Numbered from the stretch's first letter, positions 15,225 through 22,800 are shown. The stretch: DNA of 33,530 nt from DATCZS01 sp036525795 (GCA_036525795.1 DATCZS010000062.1:1-33530); one strand, 5' to 3'. A program made the numbers and translations. The notes: generated from the sequence alone by a model not told the origin.

Positions 15225-16661
15225 TCAGCGCGCAGCGCGAGCCGGGCGAGCGAGACGCACCGTCAGGGCGCGCCCGTGGAGGGCCGACCCGTCGAGCTGT
15301 TGGACAGCACGTTCGGCATCTGCCGGATCCATGTCCACGAAACCGAACCCGCGGGATCTCCCGGACTTGCGGTCGGTGATGACAGTGCTTTGGTGGATGG
15401 CTCCGTAGGTCCCGAAGAGGGCATTCAGGTCGTCGCCTGTGACTATCCACGGAAGATTGGCCACGTAGACGGACTGCGCCCGATCGGACTCGACAGAGAT
15501 CGGGGCGTGCCCGTGCGTCGGCTCTCCCCGATCCATCGTCCGGGCCCGGGCCGGCCCCGGCTCCTCGAAGCCGTCGGCGACCTGAAGCCTCTTCGCCATC
15601 GCGGCCACCTCGCGACGCTGGGCGTGGGTGACGAGCGTCACGACCTTCCCGCTCTTCCCGGCACGGGCAGTGCGGCCAGAACGATGGAGGTAGTCCTTGG
15701 CATCTCCGGCGGGGTCGTAGTGGATGACGGCCGCAACGGCATCGACGTGGATTCCGCGCGCCGCCACATCGGTTGCGATCAACGCCGAGGCCCTTCCACC
15801 GATGAACGCATCGAGGGCTCTCGTCCGTTGGTTCTGCGAGCGCCCACCGTGAAGCGCCACCGCCTTCACTCCGAGCCTTCCAAGCTGCTTGGCCAGCCGG
15901 TCGGCACCGTGACGCGTCCGCGTGAACACGATTGACTGTCCTTCGGCCTCGATCAGGTCAGCCGTGTGCTGCATCCGGTCATGGTGATCGACCAACCAGA
16001 AGTGATGGCTGGCCGGGGGACCGACGGGAGCCGTCGAAGCGGCTTCGTGCCTCACCGGATCGTTCTGGTACCCCCGACTCAGGACGGCGACATCTCCGTC
16101 GAGCGTGGCCGAGAACAGCAAGGTCTGGCGGGTTCGCCGGGTGGCATCCAGAATGCGCCGAACCGCGGGGAGAAACCCCATGTCGGCCATCCGGTCGGCT
16201 TCATCCAGCACCACGATGTCGACGTCGCCGAGCTCGATGGAGCCCTGCTCGATGAGGTCTTCCAGGCGTCCTGGTGTGGCGACGACCACGTCGACGCCGC
16301 GGCGGAGAGCGGACTTCTGCGGGCCATATCCCACTCCGCCGTACACAGCCATCACCTGCCGTGAGCTCCCCCGGCCCAGCGGGGCGAGTTCCTGCATGAT
16401 CTGGTCGGCGAGTTCCCTGGTCGGGGCAAGCACCAGCCCCCGTGGGCGGCGCGGGCGACCGCGTTCGACCCGGGCCAGCAGGGGAAGCCCGAAGGCGAGG
16501 GTCTTGCCCGACCCGGTGGGGGCCTTGCCGCAGATGTCCTTCCCGGCCAGAGCGTCAGGGATGGCGGCCGCCTGGATCGGGAATGTGTCGGAGATGCCGC
16601 GGCGGGCGAGGGCGGCTGTCATCGATTCGGGCAGCCCGAGTTGGGCGAATGTGGTGGTCAC
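15225..16661 (-). CDS. DEAD-box RNA helicase fused to a C-terminal RRM
   Basis: A 478-residue ATP-dependent RNA helicase. The motifs are complete: Q motif (TTFAQLGLPE...TFPIQ), APTGSGKT (I), PTRELADQ (Ia), TPGRL (Ib), DEAD (II), SAT (III), VFTRT (IV), ATDVAARGI (V), HRSGRTARAG (VI). A linker leads to a canonical RRM at about residues 385-465 with RNP2 VYVANLPW and RNP1 RSRGFGFVDM. Bacterial DEAD proteins usually carry a DbpA-type or basic tail, so the eukaryote-like RRM is notable. It probably unwinds structured mRNA or rRNA in the cold (family knowledge). GTG at 16661 has GAGGAG eight nt upstream. The adjacent divergent gene encodes a stand-alone RRM of the same type. Confidence 0.93.
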   Translation of the reverse strand: MTTTFAQLGLPESMTAALARRGISDTFPIQAAAIPDALAGKDICGKAPTGSGKTLAFGLPLLARVERGRPRRPRGLVLAPTRELADQIMQELAPLGRGSSRQVMAVYGGVGYGPQKSALRRGVDVVVATPGRLEDLIEQGSIELGDVDIVVLDEADRMADMGFLPAVRRILDATRRTRQTLLFSATLDGDVAVLSRGYQNDPVRHEAASTAPVGPPASHHFWLVDHHDRMQHTADLIEAEGQSIVFTRTRHGADRLAKQLGRLGVKAVALHGGRSQNQRTRALDAFIGGRASALIATDVAARGIHVDAVAAVIHYDPAGDAKDYLHRSGRTARAGKSGKVVTLVTHAQRREVAAMAKRLQVADGFEEPGPARARTMDRGEPTHGHAPISVESDRAQSVYVANLPWIVTGDDLNALFGTYGAIHQSTVITDRKSGRSRGFGFVDMDPADAERAVQQLDGSALHGRALTVRLARPARAAR

Positions 16662-17148
16662 GGTGTGACTCCTCTTGTGTTGGCGTATCTCCCTCGACCG
16701 CGCGCCAGTAGGCGAGTGAATCGAGGCTCGGCCGAAGAGGCAGTCCAACCGCTGAGCAATGATGCCGTAGTACGCCGGGGAAGCGAAGTGATCGCTGGCC
16801 TCCACCCGGCGAGGCAGACGTCACGCTAGCAGGTTCTCACCCGGACGCCGTCCATCTTCATCCGCCACGCCACGCTCGCCGCGCAGACATCTTCGGTTGG
16901 GACCGGTCGCCGGCCACCTTCGCCTGACGGGGCCCGGACGCGCCCGACCTTCACCGCCGTGCTCTCACCACACCCACGCCAGGGCCCCCGCCTCCCACGG
17001 TCTTGTGTACCTCTTCTGGTAGACTTGCGGTAGCTGCTTCGGCGGTGGCTCGCCTCTCTCCTTCTCCGGACTGGACAGCAGAAGAGTCGGTTCCGGAACA
17101 ACTGCACACGGGAGCAAGAGTGTTCCCGATCGATGAGAGGCAACTGCC
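16662..17148. other. Divergent promoter region of two RNA-binding genes (487 nt)
   Basis: The region between the helicase-RRM gene (minus) and the RRM gene (plus) holds no credible gene. The nearest plus-strand -10 candidate lies 123 nt from the RRM start, leaving a long leader of about 115 nt, as is common for cold-shock-type mRNAs. Confidence 0.5.
17017..17025 (+). promoter_or_regulatory. Extended -10 candidate for the RRM gene
   Basis: TGGTAGACT, i.e. TGn followed by TAGACT, without a convincing -35. If used, the RRM mRNA has a leader of about 115 nt that could be a site of temperature or autoregulatory control. Confidence 0.3.
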
Positions 17149-17403
17149 ATGAACATCTACGTAGGGAATCTCCCTTTCGACGCGACCGAGGGCGATCTTC
17201 GTTCCCTCTTCGCCGAATACGGCACCGTCGACTCCGCTTCGGTGATCACCGATCGCGAGACCGGCCGGTCGCGAGGCTTCGGATTCGTCGAACTCGCCGA
17301 CTCGAACGCCGGCGCCAAGGCCATCGAGAAACTCGATGGCCACGAATGGAACGGTCGGCGGCTTTCGGTCAACGAGGCGCGCCCCCGCGCACCCCGTCGA
17401 TAG
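17149..17403 (+). CDS. Stand-alone RRM RNA-binding protein
   Basis: An 84-residue protein that is one RRM: RNP2 is IYVGNLPF at residues 3-10 and RNP1 is RSRGFGFVEL at about 44-53, with DATEGDLRSLFAEYG and DRETG between them. It ends in a short basic RPRAPRR tail. Such small RRM proteins in cyanobacteria and actinobacteria bind single-stranded RNA and are often cold-induced. GAGAGG lies about nine nt before ATG. It is divergent from the helicase whose C-terminal RRM is very similar (both ...ITDR-x-[ST]-GRSRGFGFV), which suggests that the fusion arose from a copy of this gene. Confidence 0.9.
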   Translation: MNIYVGNLPFDATEGDLRSLFAEYGTVDSASVITDRETGRSRGFGFVELADSNAGAKAIEKLDGHEWNGRRLSVNEARPRAPRR

Positions 17404-17474
17404 GGGGTCCCATTGGTGCAGCAACCTCGCATTCACCCTGACACAGCCGCCGACTTCTTCGCGCAGGTCATCTG

Positions 17475-17732
17475 ATGGCGCGCGGACGAGAGGGCATGGC
17501 CAAGCGCGCCCGGGAACAGCGCCGCCAGCAACGCCAGGAAGCCAAACAGGTCAGACGAGAGACGATCGCCGCGGAGCCAAGCGGCCCCGATCCCCAGGAC
17601 GAAGCTCGCCTCATGGAGGAGTTCCGGCTCTTGAGTGAGAGACACGCGGCAGGGTTCTTGAGCGAGGCCGCCTTCGCGACGGAACGCCAGCGCATCTTCA
17701 CCCAGCTGGGCATCGAAACCGGCGAGGACTGA
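17475..17732 (+). CDS. Small basic protein with SHOCT-like C terminus
   Basis: An 85-residue protein. The first 30 residues are very basic (REGMAKRAREQRRQQRQEAKQVRR), likely nucleic-acid-binding. Residues about 45-80 (ARLMEEFRLLSERHAAGFLSEAAFATERQRIF) have the pattern of the SHOCT domain, a short C-terminal oligomerisation helix pair (LxxLxxLxxxGxISxxEFxxxKxxLL). The ribosome binding site is weak (CAGG seven nt upstream); an internal ATG at 17496 is possible. It lies 71 nt after the RRM gene and 19 nt before the next small gene, so co-transcription is likely. Confidence 0.75.
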   Translation: MARGREGMAKRAREQRRQQRQEAKQVRRETIAAEPSGPDPQDEARLMEEFRLLSERHAAGFLSEAAFATERQRIFTQLGIETGED

Positions 17733-17751
17733 TCGACGAGGAGCAGCGGCC

Positions 17752-17910
17752 ATGCCCCGAGGACGCCCGGGACGAAGCGACGGTTCCAGACGACGGTGCC
17801 TGACCTGCGGTCACCCCGAGGTGGAGCATCGCCAGCCAGAAGGGTGTTGGGTGCCCGCCTGCCTGTGCGACACCTACACGGCGCCGCTGGAGGAACGCAA
17901 AGGCGACTGA
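17752..17910 (+). CDS. 52-residue putative zinc-binding protein
   Basis: ATG at 17752 has GAGGAG eight nt upstream and follows the previous stop by 19 nt. The 52 residues start basic (MPRGRPGRSDGSRRR), then give CLTCGHPEVEH and later GCWVPACLCDTY: five cysteines and two histidines arranged as CxxCxH...H...C...CxC. This fits a small zinc knuckle. It was too short for routine ORF lists. The function is not known; the basic N terminus and the RRM neighbour hint at RNA or DNA binding. Confidence 0.6.
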   Translation: MPRGRPGRSDGSRRRCLTCGHPEVEHRQPEGCWVPACLCDTYTAPLEERKGD

Positions 17911-18116
17911 CTGCGAGCGCCGAGAAGGGCTGCAGGCGGAGGCTTTGTGAATCGGACGACCGCGGGTCGCCCTGCCGCATGGTCGAAGCCATGCCGTCTT
18001 GGGCGCTCGATCACGTAGCCGCCTGCCTCGCCTTCGCGTCCAGGCCCGTCGTGTAGCAGCCCGGTCCTGCCAGGATGAGGCCGGCTGTCATTCCGACGGC
18101 CGGCCTGGAGGCACTC

Positions 18117-18242
18117 ATGGGAAGCAAGGACAAGGGCGGCAAGGGCACCAAGAAGCCTGCCGCGAAGAACCTGAAAGAGAAGCGCCTCGCCAAGAAGGAC
18201 AAGCGGGACGCCACCGCAGCCAAGTCCTCCAAGATCAGCTGA
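18117..18242 (+). CDS. 41-residue lysine-rich small protein
   Basis: ATG at 18117 has GGAGG five nt upstream. The peptide begins MGSKDKGGKGTKKPAAKNLKE and is about one third lysine, with no hydrophobic core, so it is probably disordered and binds nucleic acid or ribosomes. Similar MGSKDKGGK-type small proteins are widespread in actinobacterial genomes as hypotheticals (recalled, not searched). A GC-rich hairpin follows the stop directly. Confidence 0.65.
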   Translation: MGSKDKGGKGTKKPAAKNLKEKRLAKKDKRDATAAKSSKIS

Positions 18243-18259
18243 GCCGTCGCTCGGACGGC
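18243..18259 (+). terminator. Hairpin after the 41-residue gene
   Basis: GCCGTC-GCTCG-GACGGC: a six-bp stem with a five-nt loop starting at the base after TGA. The following CGCTTCCTTC is only moderately T-rich, so termination is plausible but not certain. Confidence 0.4.
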
Positions 18260-18363
18260 CGCTTCCTTCACGAATACACCGCGCCCGGGCCAGGCCGAAG
18301 GCGGGAACGGTTCACGTCTTCACGACCGACGGGCGCGGCGCGCGGCGGCGCCTCCGTCGTGGT

Positions 18364-19467
18364 TCACGGCGAGCTGCGGCGTGGTCCGGCCGAGATGCCG
18401 CGACTCGGAGCCGGGTTGCACGCAGCAGCAATCTGAAGCGATGCAATTCCGGCGAGGGTCGACTCACCGCCCCGGTTCTCGTCGACCGTCACGGGGCCGA
18501 GGGCGTCGCAGGTGGCGCCGGTATCCGGGTCGTACAGCGCCATTCCGGTGTCGTTCAGGCCGACGAGCCACCTCGCCGCCCGGCAGGCTCGTACCCGCCA
18601 CACGGCGTCATCGGTGATGACCCATGCACGGTGGCAGGCATCGGCCATCGCCCAGGCTTCGATGGGTGCCTGGTCGAACCCGGGCCGTGACTCGCCGATC
18701 GACCAACCGGCGACCGGCGCGAAGCTGAAGTGGTTGCCGCTGGTCTCCACATCGACCAGCCACTCGAGAAGCCTCAGTCCGTTGGCTACCAGCCGCCGGT
18801 CACCGAGAGCGGCACCGGCCGCCATCAGGGCGTCGGGAAGCCGAGCGTTGTCGTAGGTGATCCGATCTTCGGGCCAGGGGATTGTGCTCCTGGTGGCGTC
18901 GGCGATCACACCGGACGCGCGCTCGAGCAGGTCGCGGGCGGCCGCGTGCTCGGGGTCGGCCGTCAGCATCTCAACGGCACCCAAGGCGGCGTAGGCATTG
19001 GCGCGCAGGCGCGTCGATTCGAACGATGTGCACGTCGAGAAGGCGTCGTATCCGGCGCGACGCATCCACTCGGACGGCGCCGAGTGCGCAGCGGACCCGA
19101 GCGCCCACCAGCCCCGGCCGTGACTGTCGTCGCTCCCGACCCCCTCTTCCCATGTGCCGTCGGCCGACCGGCGGTTGCGGAACTCCCCCGTTTCGGTACG
19201 CGCCGCGAGAACGAACCCGAGGTAGGTTGCAGCGAGGTCGGCCAGACCGCCCGCCGCCGCAGCCTGTCGCGATACGACCACCAGGGCCCGGGCATTGTCG
19301 TCCGTACGGAGGCCGTACTCGACCGGACCCGTCGACACGCGGGCGCGCTCCCACAGCCCGGCCCGGCCGGTGAGCGCTCGAAGGTGATCGAACCGGGGAG
19401 TCGGCAGACTGGCCTGCGCCGGTACCGACGGATGGCGGGAGGCCTCGGCCCGGTCATCCCAGGACAT
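18364..19467 (-). CDS. Glycosidase-like alpha/alpha-barrel protein of glycosyltransferase clusters
   Basis: A 367-residue protein rich in paired helices, like the six-hairpin glycosidase/unsaturated-hydrolase fold. Segments such as RFDHLRALTGRAGLWERAR, EYGLRTDDNARALVV, SFESTRLRANAYAALGAVEML, PWPEDRITYDNARLPDALM, NHFSFAPVAGW and GMALYDPDTGATCDAL are typical of the barrel domains found in or next to actinobacterial glycosyltransferases and mannoside phosphorylases. No glycosyltransferase gene is beside it here. Asp/Glu in TDDNAR, WPED and RGGESTL are possible active-site residues. No signal peptide is seen, so it is cytoplasmic. AGGAG seven nt upstream supports ATG at 19467. The reaction is unknown. 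Confidence 0.75.
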   Translation of the reverse strand: MSWDDRAEASRHPSVPAQASLPTPRFDHLRALTGRAGLWERARVSTGPVEYGLRTDDNARALVVVSRQAAAAGGLADLAATYLGFVLAARTETGEFRNRRSADGTWEEGVGSDDSHGRGWWALGSAAHSAPSEWMRRAGYDAFSTCTSFESTRLRANAYAALGAVEMLTADPEHAAARDLLERASGVIADATRSTIPWPEDRITYDNARLPDALMAAGAALGDRRLVANGLRLLEWLVDVETSGNHFSFAPVAGWSIGESRPGFDQAPIEAWAMADACHRAWVITDDAVWRVRACRAARWLVGLNDTGMALYDPDTGATCDALGPVTVDENRGGESTLAGIASLQIAAACNPAPSRGISAGPRRSSP

Positions 19468-20075
19468 GGCGCGCTCCTGGTCCCTCGTCTGTTCCCCCGG
19501 TGCCGGTTCCAGGCTGGTCCATGCCGGTCGTCGCGCCCGGGCTCACCCCGATCGATGACCGGCACTGTCGGTCTGCCAGATGGTGGCCTTCGAAGCCCAT
19601 CGTCGCTCGAGCATCCCGTTTCTCGAGCACCCTCCGGATTCCCCGCTCGCTTGTGGCGGCCCCGCAGCCAGGTCCGGCATGCAGGGCGGGGCGGAGCCGG
19701 GCGGGCGAAAACGAACGCACAAAGGCGATCGGAACACTGCAGGTTTCTGGCTCCACGGCGGCCTCCTTCGATGGGGGCACGCCTGGAGGGGACGAGCCGG
19801 GGTGGCGATCACTCATCGAGGGAGCAGACAGCACGCTCCGAAACAGCGATTCGCCACTGCGAGAAGTGAAGGGCGACTGACGGTCGCGATTGCAGCGTAC
19901 CGGGCGCCGGCGGCTACGTCGGGGTGACGGGTCGGTCGGCCAGGAGGAACCAATGCCTGCGACGCCCTCGAAGTCAGTCCCTGTGCGATCGACGGCCGAA
20001 TCGACGCGCCGATATCGGGCCTGTCATGTCGGAAGCCACCCGGGATCGTTTGCCCGCCGTTGGCGACGCCGTCCG
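19468..20075. other. Long gene-free stretch (608 nt)
   Basis: It lies between two minus-strand genes. I find no credible gene. AGGAGG followed by ATG at 19953 (plus) looks like a perfect start signal, but its frame immediately runs antisense through the cyclase gene and the peptide has shadow-type composition. It may be a decayed gene region. Confidence 0.5.
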
Positions 20076-21431
20076 CTACACGTCGACCGAGTACAGAACG
20101 ACCGGATCGGTCACGCCCTTGAGCATCCGTTCGCCGAGGAGCGTCGCCGAGACGCCCTCCTTGTTCCGGACGTTGTCGAACACGACGCTCGAGATGCCGA
20201 TCTCGCCAGGTCCCATCTCGGCCTGGATACGCGCGGCGATGTTCACGCCGTCACCCAGGACTTTTCCTCCGTCCCGGTTGACCTCGCCGAGGTGGATCCC
20301 GACCCGAATCTGGTAGCGGCCGTCTTCGGCGACGGCGCGCTGGACTTCTCGCGCCGCCGCAACGGCATTCGATGCGCTGTCGAACCAAACGAGCATCCCG
20401 TCGCCGAGCTCCTGGATGAGATGGCCCCGGTGCTGTCCCAGCGCCGTTCGGTGGATCTGTTCGTTGGTGGAGACGATCCGAAGCGTCTCCGCCTCGTCGG
20501 CACCCATCAGCGTCGTGAAGCCCACGATGTCGGAGAAGAAGATCGCCGCCAGGCGTCGGCCTTGGGCGCCGCCGCCCGTCCTGATCGCCTCGTCGAGGAA
20601 GTGCCTCTTCCCGTTGAGGGCGTTGGTGTACTCGTCCCGAGAGAGGATGTTCTCACCCAGCTCGAAGTCGGTCCGCAGGAGATTGTCGAAGAATGCGGTC
20701 AGCCGCTCTTCGCTCTGCATGACGTATTCGCGCATGAAGCGGGTGTCGATGTTGATGCAGATCGCTCCCACGAGTCCGTAGTCCTGACGGAAGATCGGCA
20801 TCGTCGTGCACTTGAACTGACGGGAGCCGATGTTCAGCTCGTAGTTCACCTTGTCCTCGCCTCGCTGGCGGCGGGTCTTGAGGTCGAGAACCAGGTTGGT
20901 CGCGCCGGAGCCGATCGAGCGCCCGGTGACCGCCGCATTCTCGATGGCCACCAGGGAGCGAGATGGGTTGACGAGGTTGTGCAGGAGGATCTCGATGCCC
21001 GTGTTGGGGAACGAGCGCCCTATCTGGTTGACGATCCGCCGGTAGTTCTCCAGGAACTCGTCGTTGTCGTGCACGACGGCATCGCCGTCGTATGAGGCGT
21101 AGAGAGCCTTGTAGCGACCGAGCCGGTCGGTAGGAAAGGTATCCCTGACGAGGTTCTGCTCACCGATGACGATGAGCTCCCCCGCAGCCCGGGCGTTCCG
21201 ATGTTCGAGGAAGTGCTGAACCGCGGTGTCGAAGGCGTCCGGGTCGAAGTGGACGTGGCCGGCCTCGTCGGTGGTGAAGGGGTAGAAACCGTACTCCTCG
21301 AGCCGCTGGAGCTCTGAAGCCGGGGCTTCGGCCTTCGGAGACGATTGCGAGCGCCGCCGGCCTCCGAACCAGCCGGCACTGGCCGCGGCGGCGGCCATCA
21401 GCAGGCCAAGGACGACGAGGGCGGGCTCCAT
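20076..21431 (-). CDS. Membrane adenylate cyclase with YheO-type PAS domain
   Basis: A 451-residue protein. Residues 1-22 form a membrane anchor followed by WFGGRRR (stop-transfer, cytoplasmic). Residues about 105-235 match the YheO-like PAS domain (PF08348 type): GRYKALYASYDG...FPNTGIEILLHNLVNPSRSLVAIENAAVTGRSIGS, then NYELNIGSRQFKCTTMPIF and GLVGAICINID. After a helical linker, residues about 292-450 are a class III cyclase with metal Asp301 (FFSDIVGF) and Asp344 (ELGDGMLVWF) and Asn397/Arg401 (GDGVNIAARI). The purine-binding lysine position reads Gln340. YheO PAS domains normally sit in HTH regulators, so coupling one to a cyclase suggests ligand-controlled cAMP synthesis. No ribosome binding site; the start is set by a promoter 6 nt upstream. 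Confidence 0.88.
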   Translation of the reverse strand: MEPALVVLGLLMAAAAASAGWFGGRRRSQSSPKAEAPASELQRLEEYGFYPFTTDEAGHVHFDPDAFDTAVQHFLEHRNARAAGELIVIGEQNLVRDTFPTDRLGRYKALYASYDGDAVVHDNDEFLENYRRIVNQIGRSFPNTGIEILLHNLVNPSRSLVAIENAAVTGRSIGSGATNLVLDLKTRRQRGEDKVNYELNIGSRQFKCTTMPIFRQDYGLVGAICINIDTRFMREYVMQSEERLTAFFDNLLRTDFELGENILSRDEYTNALNGKRHFLDEAIRTGGGAQGRRLAAIFFSDIVGFTTLMGADEAETLRIVSTNEQIHRTALGQHRGHLIQELGDGMLVWFDSASNAVAAAREVQRAVAEDGRYQIRVGIHLGEVNRDGGKVLGDGVNIAARIQAEMGPGEIGISSVVFDNVRNKEGVSATLLGERMLKGVTDPVVLYSVDV

Positions 21432-21437
21432 CCAGGC

Positions 21438-21467
21438 ATTCTACGTTCCGGCCCATCGTGCGGGTCA
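21438..21467 (-). promoter_or_regulatory. Promoter of the YheO-cyclase gene, leaderless layout
   Basis: On the minus strand: TGACCC (21467-21462), an 18-nt spacer, TAGAAT (21443-21438), then 6 nt to ATG at 21431. The expected transcription start coincides with the A of ATG, and no Shine-Dalgarno sequence is present. Confidence 0.55.
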
Positions 21468-21557
21468 CGCACTGCCGGCGCTTCGGCAGCCGACGGCCAC
21501 CCCGGTAGAGACGGCGACGGCGTGACGGACCCCAGACGGACCCCGGCAAGGACCGGG

Positions 21558-22085
21558 TCAGGCGCGGATCATGTCCTCGACAGACCGGGCGATCGCCGTG
21601 TCGAGAGCGGCGACGGCCGAAAGCCTGGCGGTGAGTGTGACGCGTTCGACGTATCCCGCGTCGAGCAATGCTCGACAGAACTCCCGGTCCTTCGGTCGAC
21701 CGGCGATCGCCTTCGAAACCCACAGATCGTGCAGCTCGAGACACCATGCCACCACTCCACCGGTCGCCGGTGACTGATATTGGATGAGGCGTTCCCGCCA
21801 GCCGGCGGGGAGGACTGCTGTCTCGGCCACTACACCCTGCACGTAGAACCCAAATGACTGGTGGAACATCGAGGCTTCCCCAATCGAGCCGTCGATCAGA
21901 TCGGCCTGGGAGCCGTCGTCGTCATCCAGGGCCGCAACGTCGATTTCGACCGAACGCAGGGCCGCCTCCGGCAACTGGCCCCCGATCGACCCATGAACCG
22001 CCTGGCTGCCGATGACAAGGATCTCGTCGACATCGAGAATGCTCCCGGCGGCGCGTATCGCATGATCGAACTCCTCGCGGTTCAT
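21558..22085 (-). CDS. Nucleotidyltransferase-like toxin of a toxin-antitoxin pair (DUF6036/AbiEii type)
   Basis: A 175-residue protein with a minimal nucleotidyltransferase core: LVIGSQAVHGSIGG (the GS motif, residues about 23-36) followed by ALRSVEIDV, the place of the metal-binding D-x-D, here E47-x-D49. Later segments (WCLELHDLWVSKAIAGRPKDREFCRALLDAGYV) match the helical C-terminal part of DUF6036/AbiEii-like proteins. Relatives act as toxins that modify tRNA or other targets with nucleotides. Its ATG overlaps the TGA of the XRE gene (ATGA), as in many toxin-antitoxin operons. The Glu at the first metal position could still be active. Confidence 0.8.
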   Translation of the reverse strand: MNREEFDHAIRAAGSILDVDEILVIGSQAVHGSIGGQLPEAALRSVEIDVAALDDDDGSQADLIDGSIGEASMFHQSFGFYVQGVVAETAVLPAGWRERLIQYQSPATGGVVAWCLELHDLWVSKAIAGRPKDREFCRALLDAGYVERVTLTARLSAVAALDTAIARSVEDMIRA

Positions 22086-22585
22086 CGACCCGCCTCCGTG
22101 GCCCGGAACTCCGAATACACCGAGGCCCTCTCTCTCGGAGATAGCACGCCGGCGAACGGCGTCACGTGACGAAGCTCCCGAGCATGGATCCCCGGGTCGA
22201 GGAGGACTTCCACGATCTCATCGACTGACCGCTCGAGAATTGCCTTCCAGTCATCGAGCAGGGCACCAGCGTGCTCATGTCGGCTGCGCATCACCTCCAG
22301 GTTGGTCCTCGCTTTGTCGAGCACCTGGGCGGGGTCCGCCTCCAGGTTGGCGGCGATGGCACGATGCAGTGCGAGGCTCCGTCGGTCTTCCCTCGTCAGC
22401 CGCGGTACAAACCTGACGCTCAACTCGAGACCGAGGGCGCCGGCAATGCGGGTGAGCGTACGCAGGGTGGGACTCTTTCGCCCCGACTCGTAGGCGGCGA
22501 TCGCCGGTTGCGACGTCCCCGACGCTGTCGCGAGTTCCGCTTGCGTCATCCTGACCCGCTTCCGTAGGTCCCGAACACTCGACAT
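22082..22585 (-). CDS. XRE-family HTH antitoxin/regulator
   Basis: A 167-residue protein. The N terminus is an XRE-type helix-turn-helix: VRDLRKRVRMTQAELATASGTSQPAIAAYESGRKSPTLRTL (residues about 4-44). The remaining 120 residues are helical (LHRAIAANLEADPAQVLDKARTNLEVM..) and probably bind and neutralise the toxin encoded by the overlapping next gene. It has no ribosome binding site. A consensus-like promoter places the mRNA start at its ATG, and an inverted repeat ATATC-N6-GATAT overlaps the -10 box, so autorepression is likely (inference). Confidence 0.85.
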   Translation of the reverse strand: MSSVRDLRKRVRMTQAELATASGTSQPAIAAYESGRKSPTLRTLTRIAGALGLELSVRFVPRLTREDRRSLALHRAIAANLEADPAQVLDKARTNLEVMRSRHEHAGALLDDWKAILERSVDEIVEVLLDPGIHARELRHVTPFAGVLSPRERASVYSEFRATEAGR

Positions 22586-22589
22586 GGGT

Positions 22590-22620
22590 ATATCTTATCG
22601 GATATGCGAGTCCTCGCCAA
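22590..22620 (-). promoter_or_regulatory. Promoter and operator of the toxin-antitoxin operon, leaderless layout
   Basis: Minus strand: TTGGCG (22620-22615), a 17-nt spacer, TAAGAT (22597-22592), 6 nt, ATG at 22585. The inverted repeat ATATC (22590-22594) / GATAT (22601-22605) covers the -10 box and is a good candidate operator for the XRE protein. Confidence 0.6.
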
Positions 22621-22658
22621 CCTCTGCCTCGTCACACCGACATCGGGGCAGGTACCGC

Positions 22659-22717
22659 CCGGAAACGGCCCGGTGACCAATGCCGTGTCAAGGCAGTCGG
22701 GTACGATTCCACTACCA
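22659..22717 (-). other. Degenerate tRNA-Val-like sequence
   Basis: On the minus strand TGGTAG (D-loop-like) is followed by CGACTGCC-TTGACAC-GGCAT, an anticodon arm with GAC (Val). GGTCA and a CCGG-N7-CCGG T-arm-like hairpin come next. The anticodon-arm part (22673-22694) matches the 25011-25032 part of the att copy at 19 of 22 positions. The D-arm and acceptor stem cannot be folded, so it is not a functional tRNA. It may be a decayed attachment core. Confidence 0.35.
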
Positions 22718-22800
22718 GGGGGAATGCGAGAATCGCCCGATGTTCTTTGGCGATTTCGTGCTCCGCCGTTCCCGCCGTTTCCCCCCATTTCCCACCGGGC

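Noticed and set aside
16951..17436. A 161-codon minus-strand frame covering the RRM gene
   Set aside because: It is antisense to a canonical RRM and is a shadow frame.
19953..21095. A plus-strand frame with a perfect AGGAGG and ATG at 19953
   Set aside because: After about 40 codons it runs antisense through the YheO-cyclase gene, and the peptide has shadow composition. The start signal may be chance or a relic.
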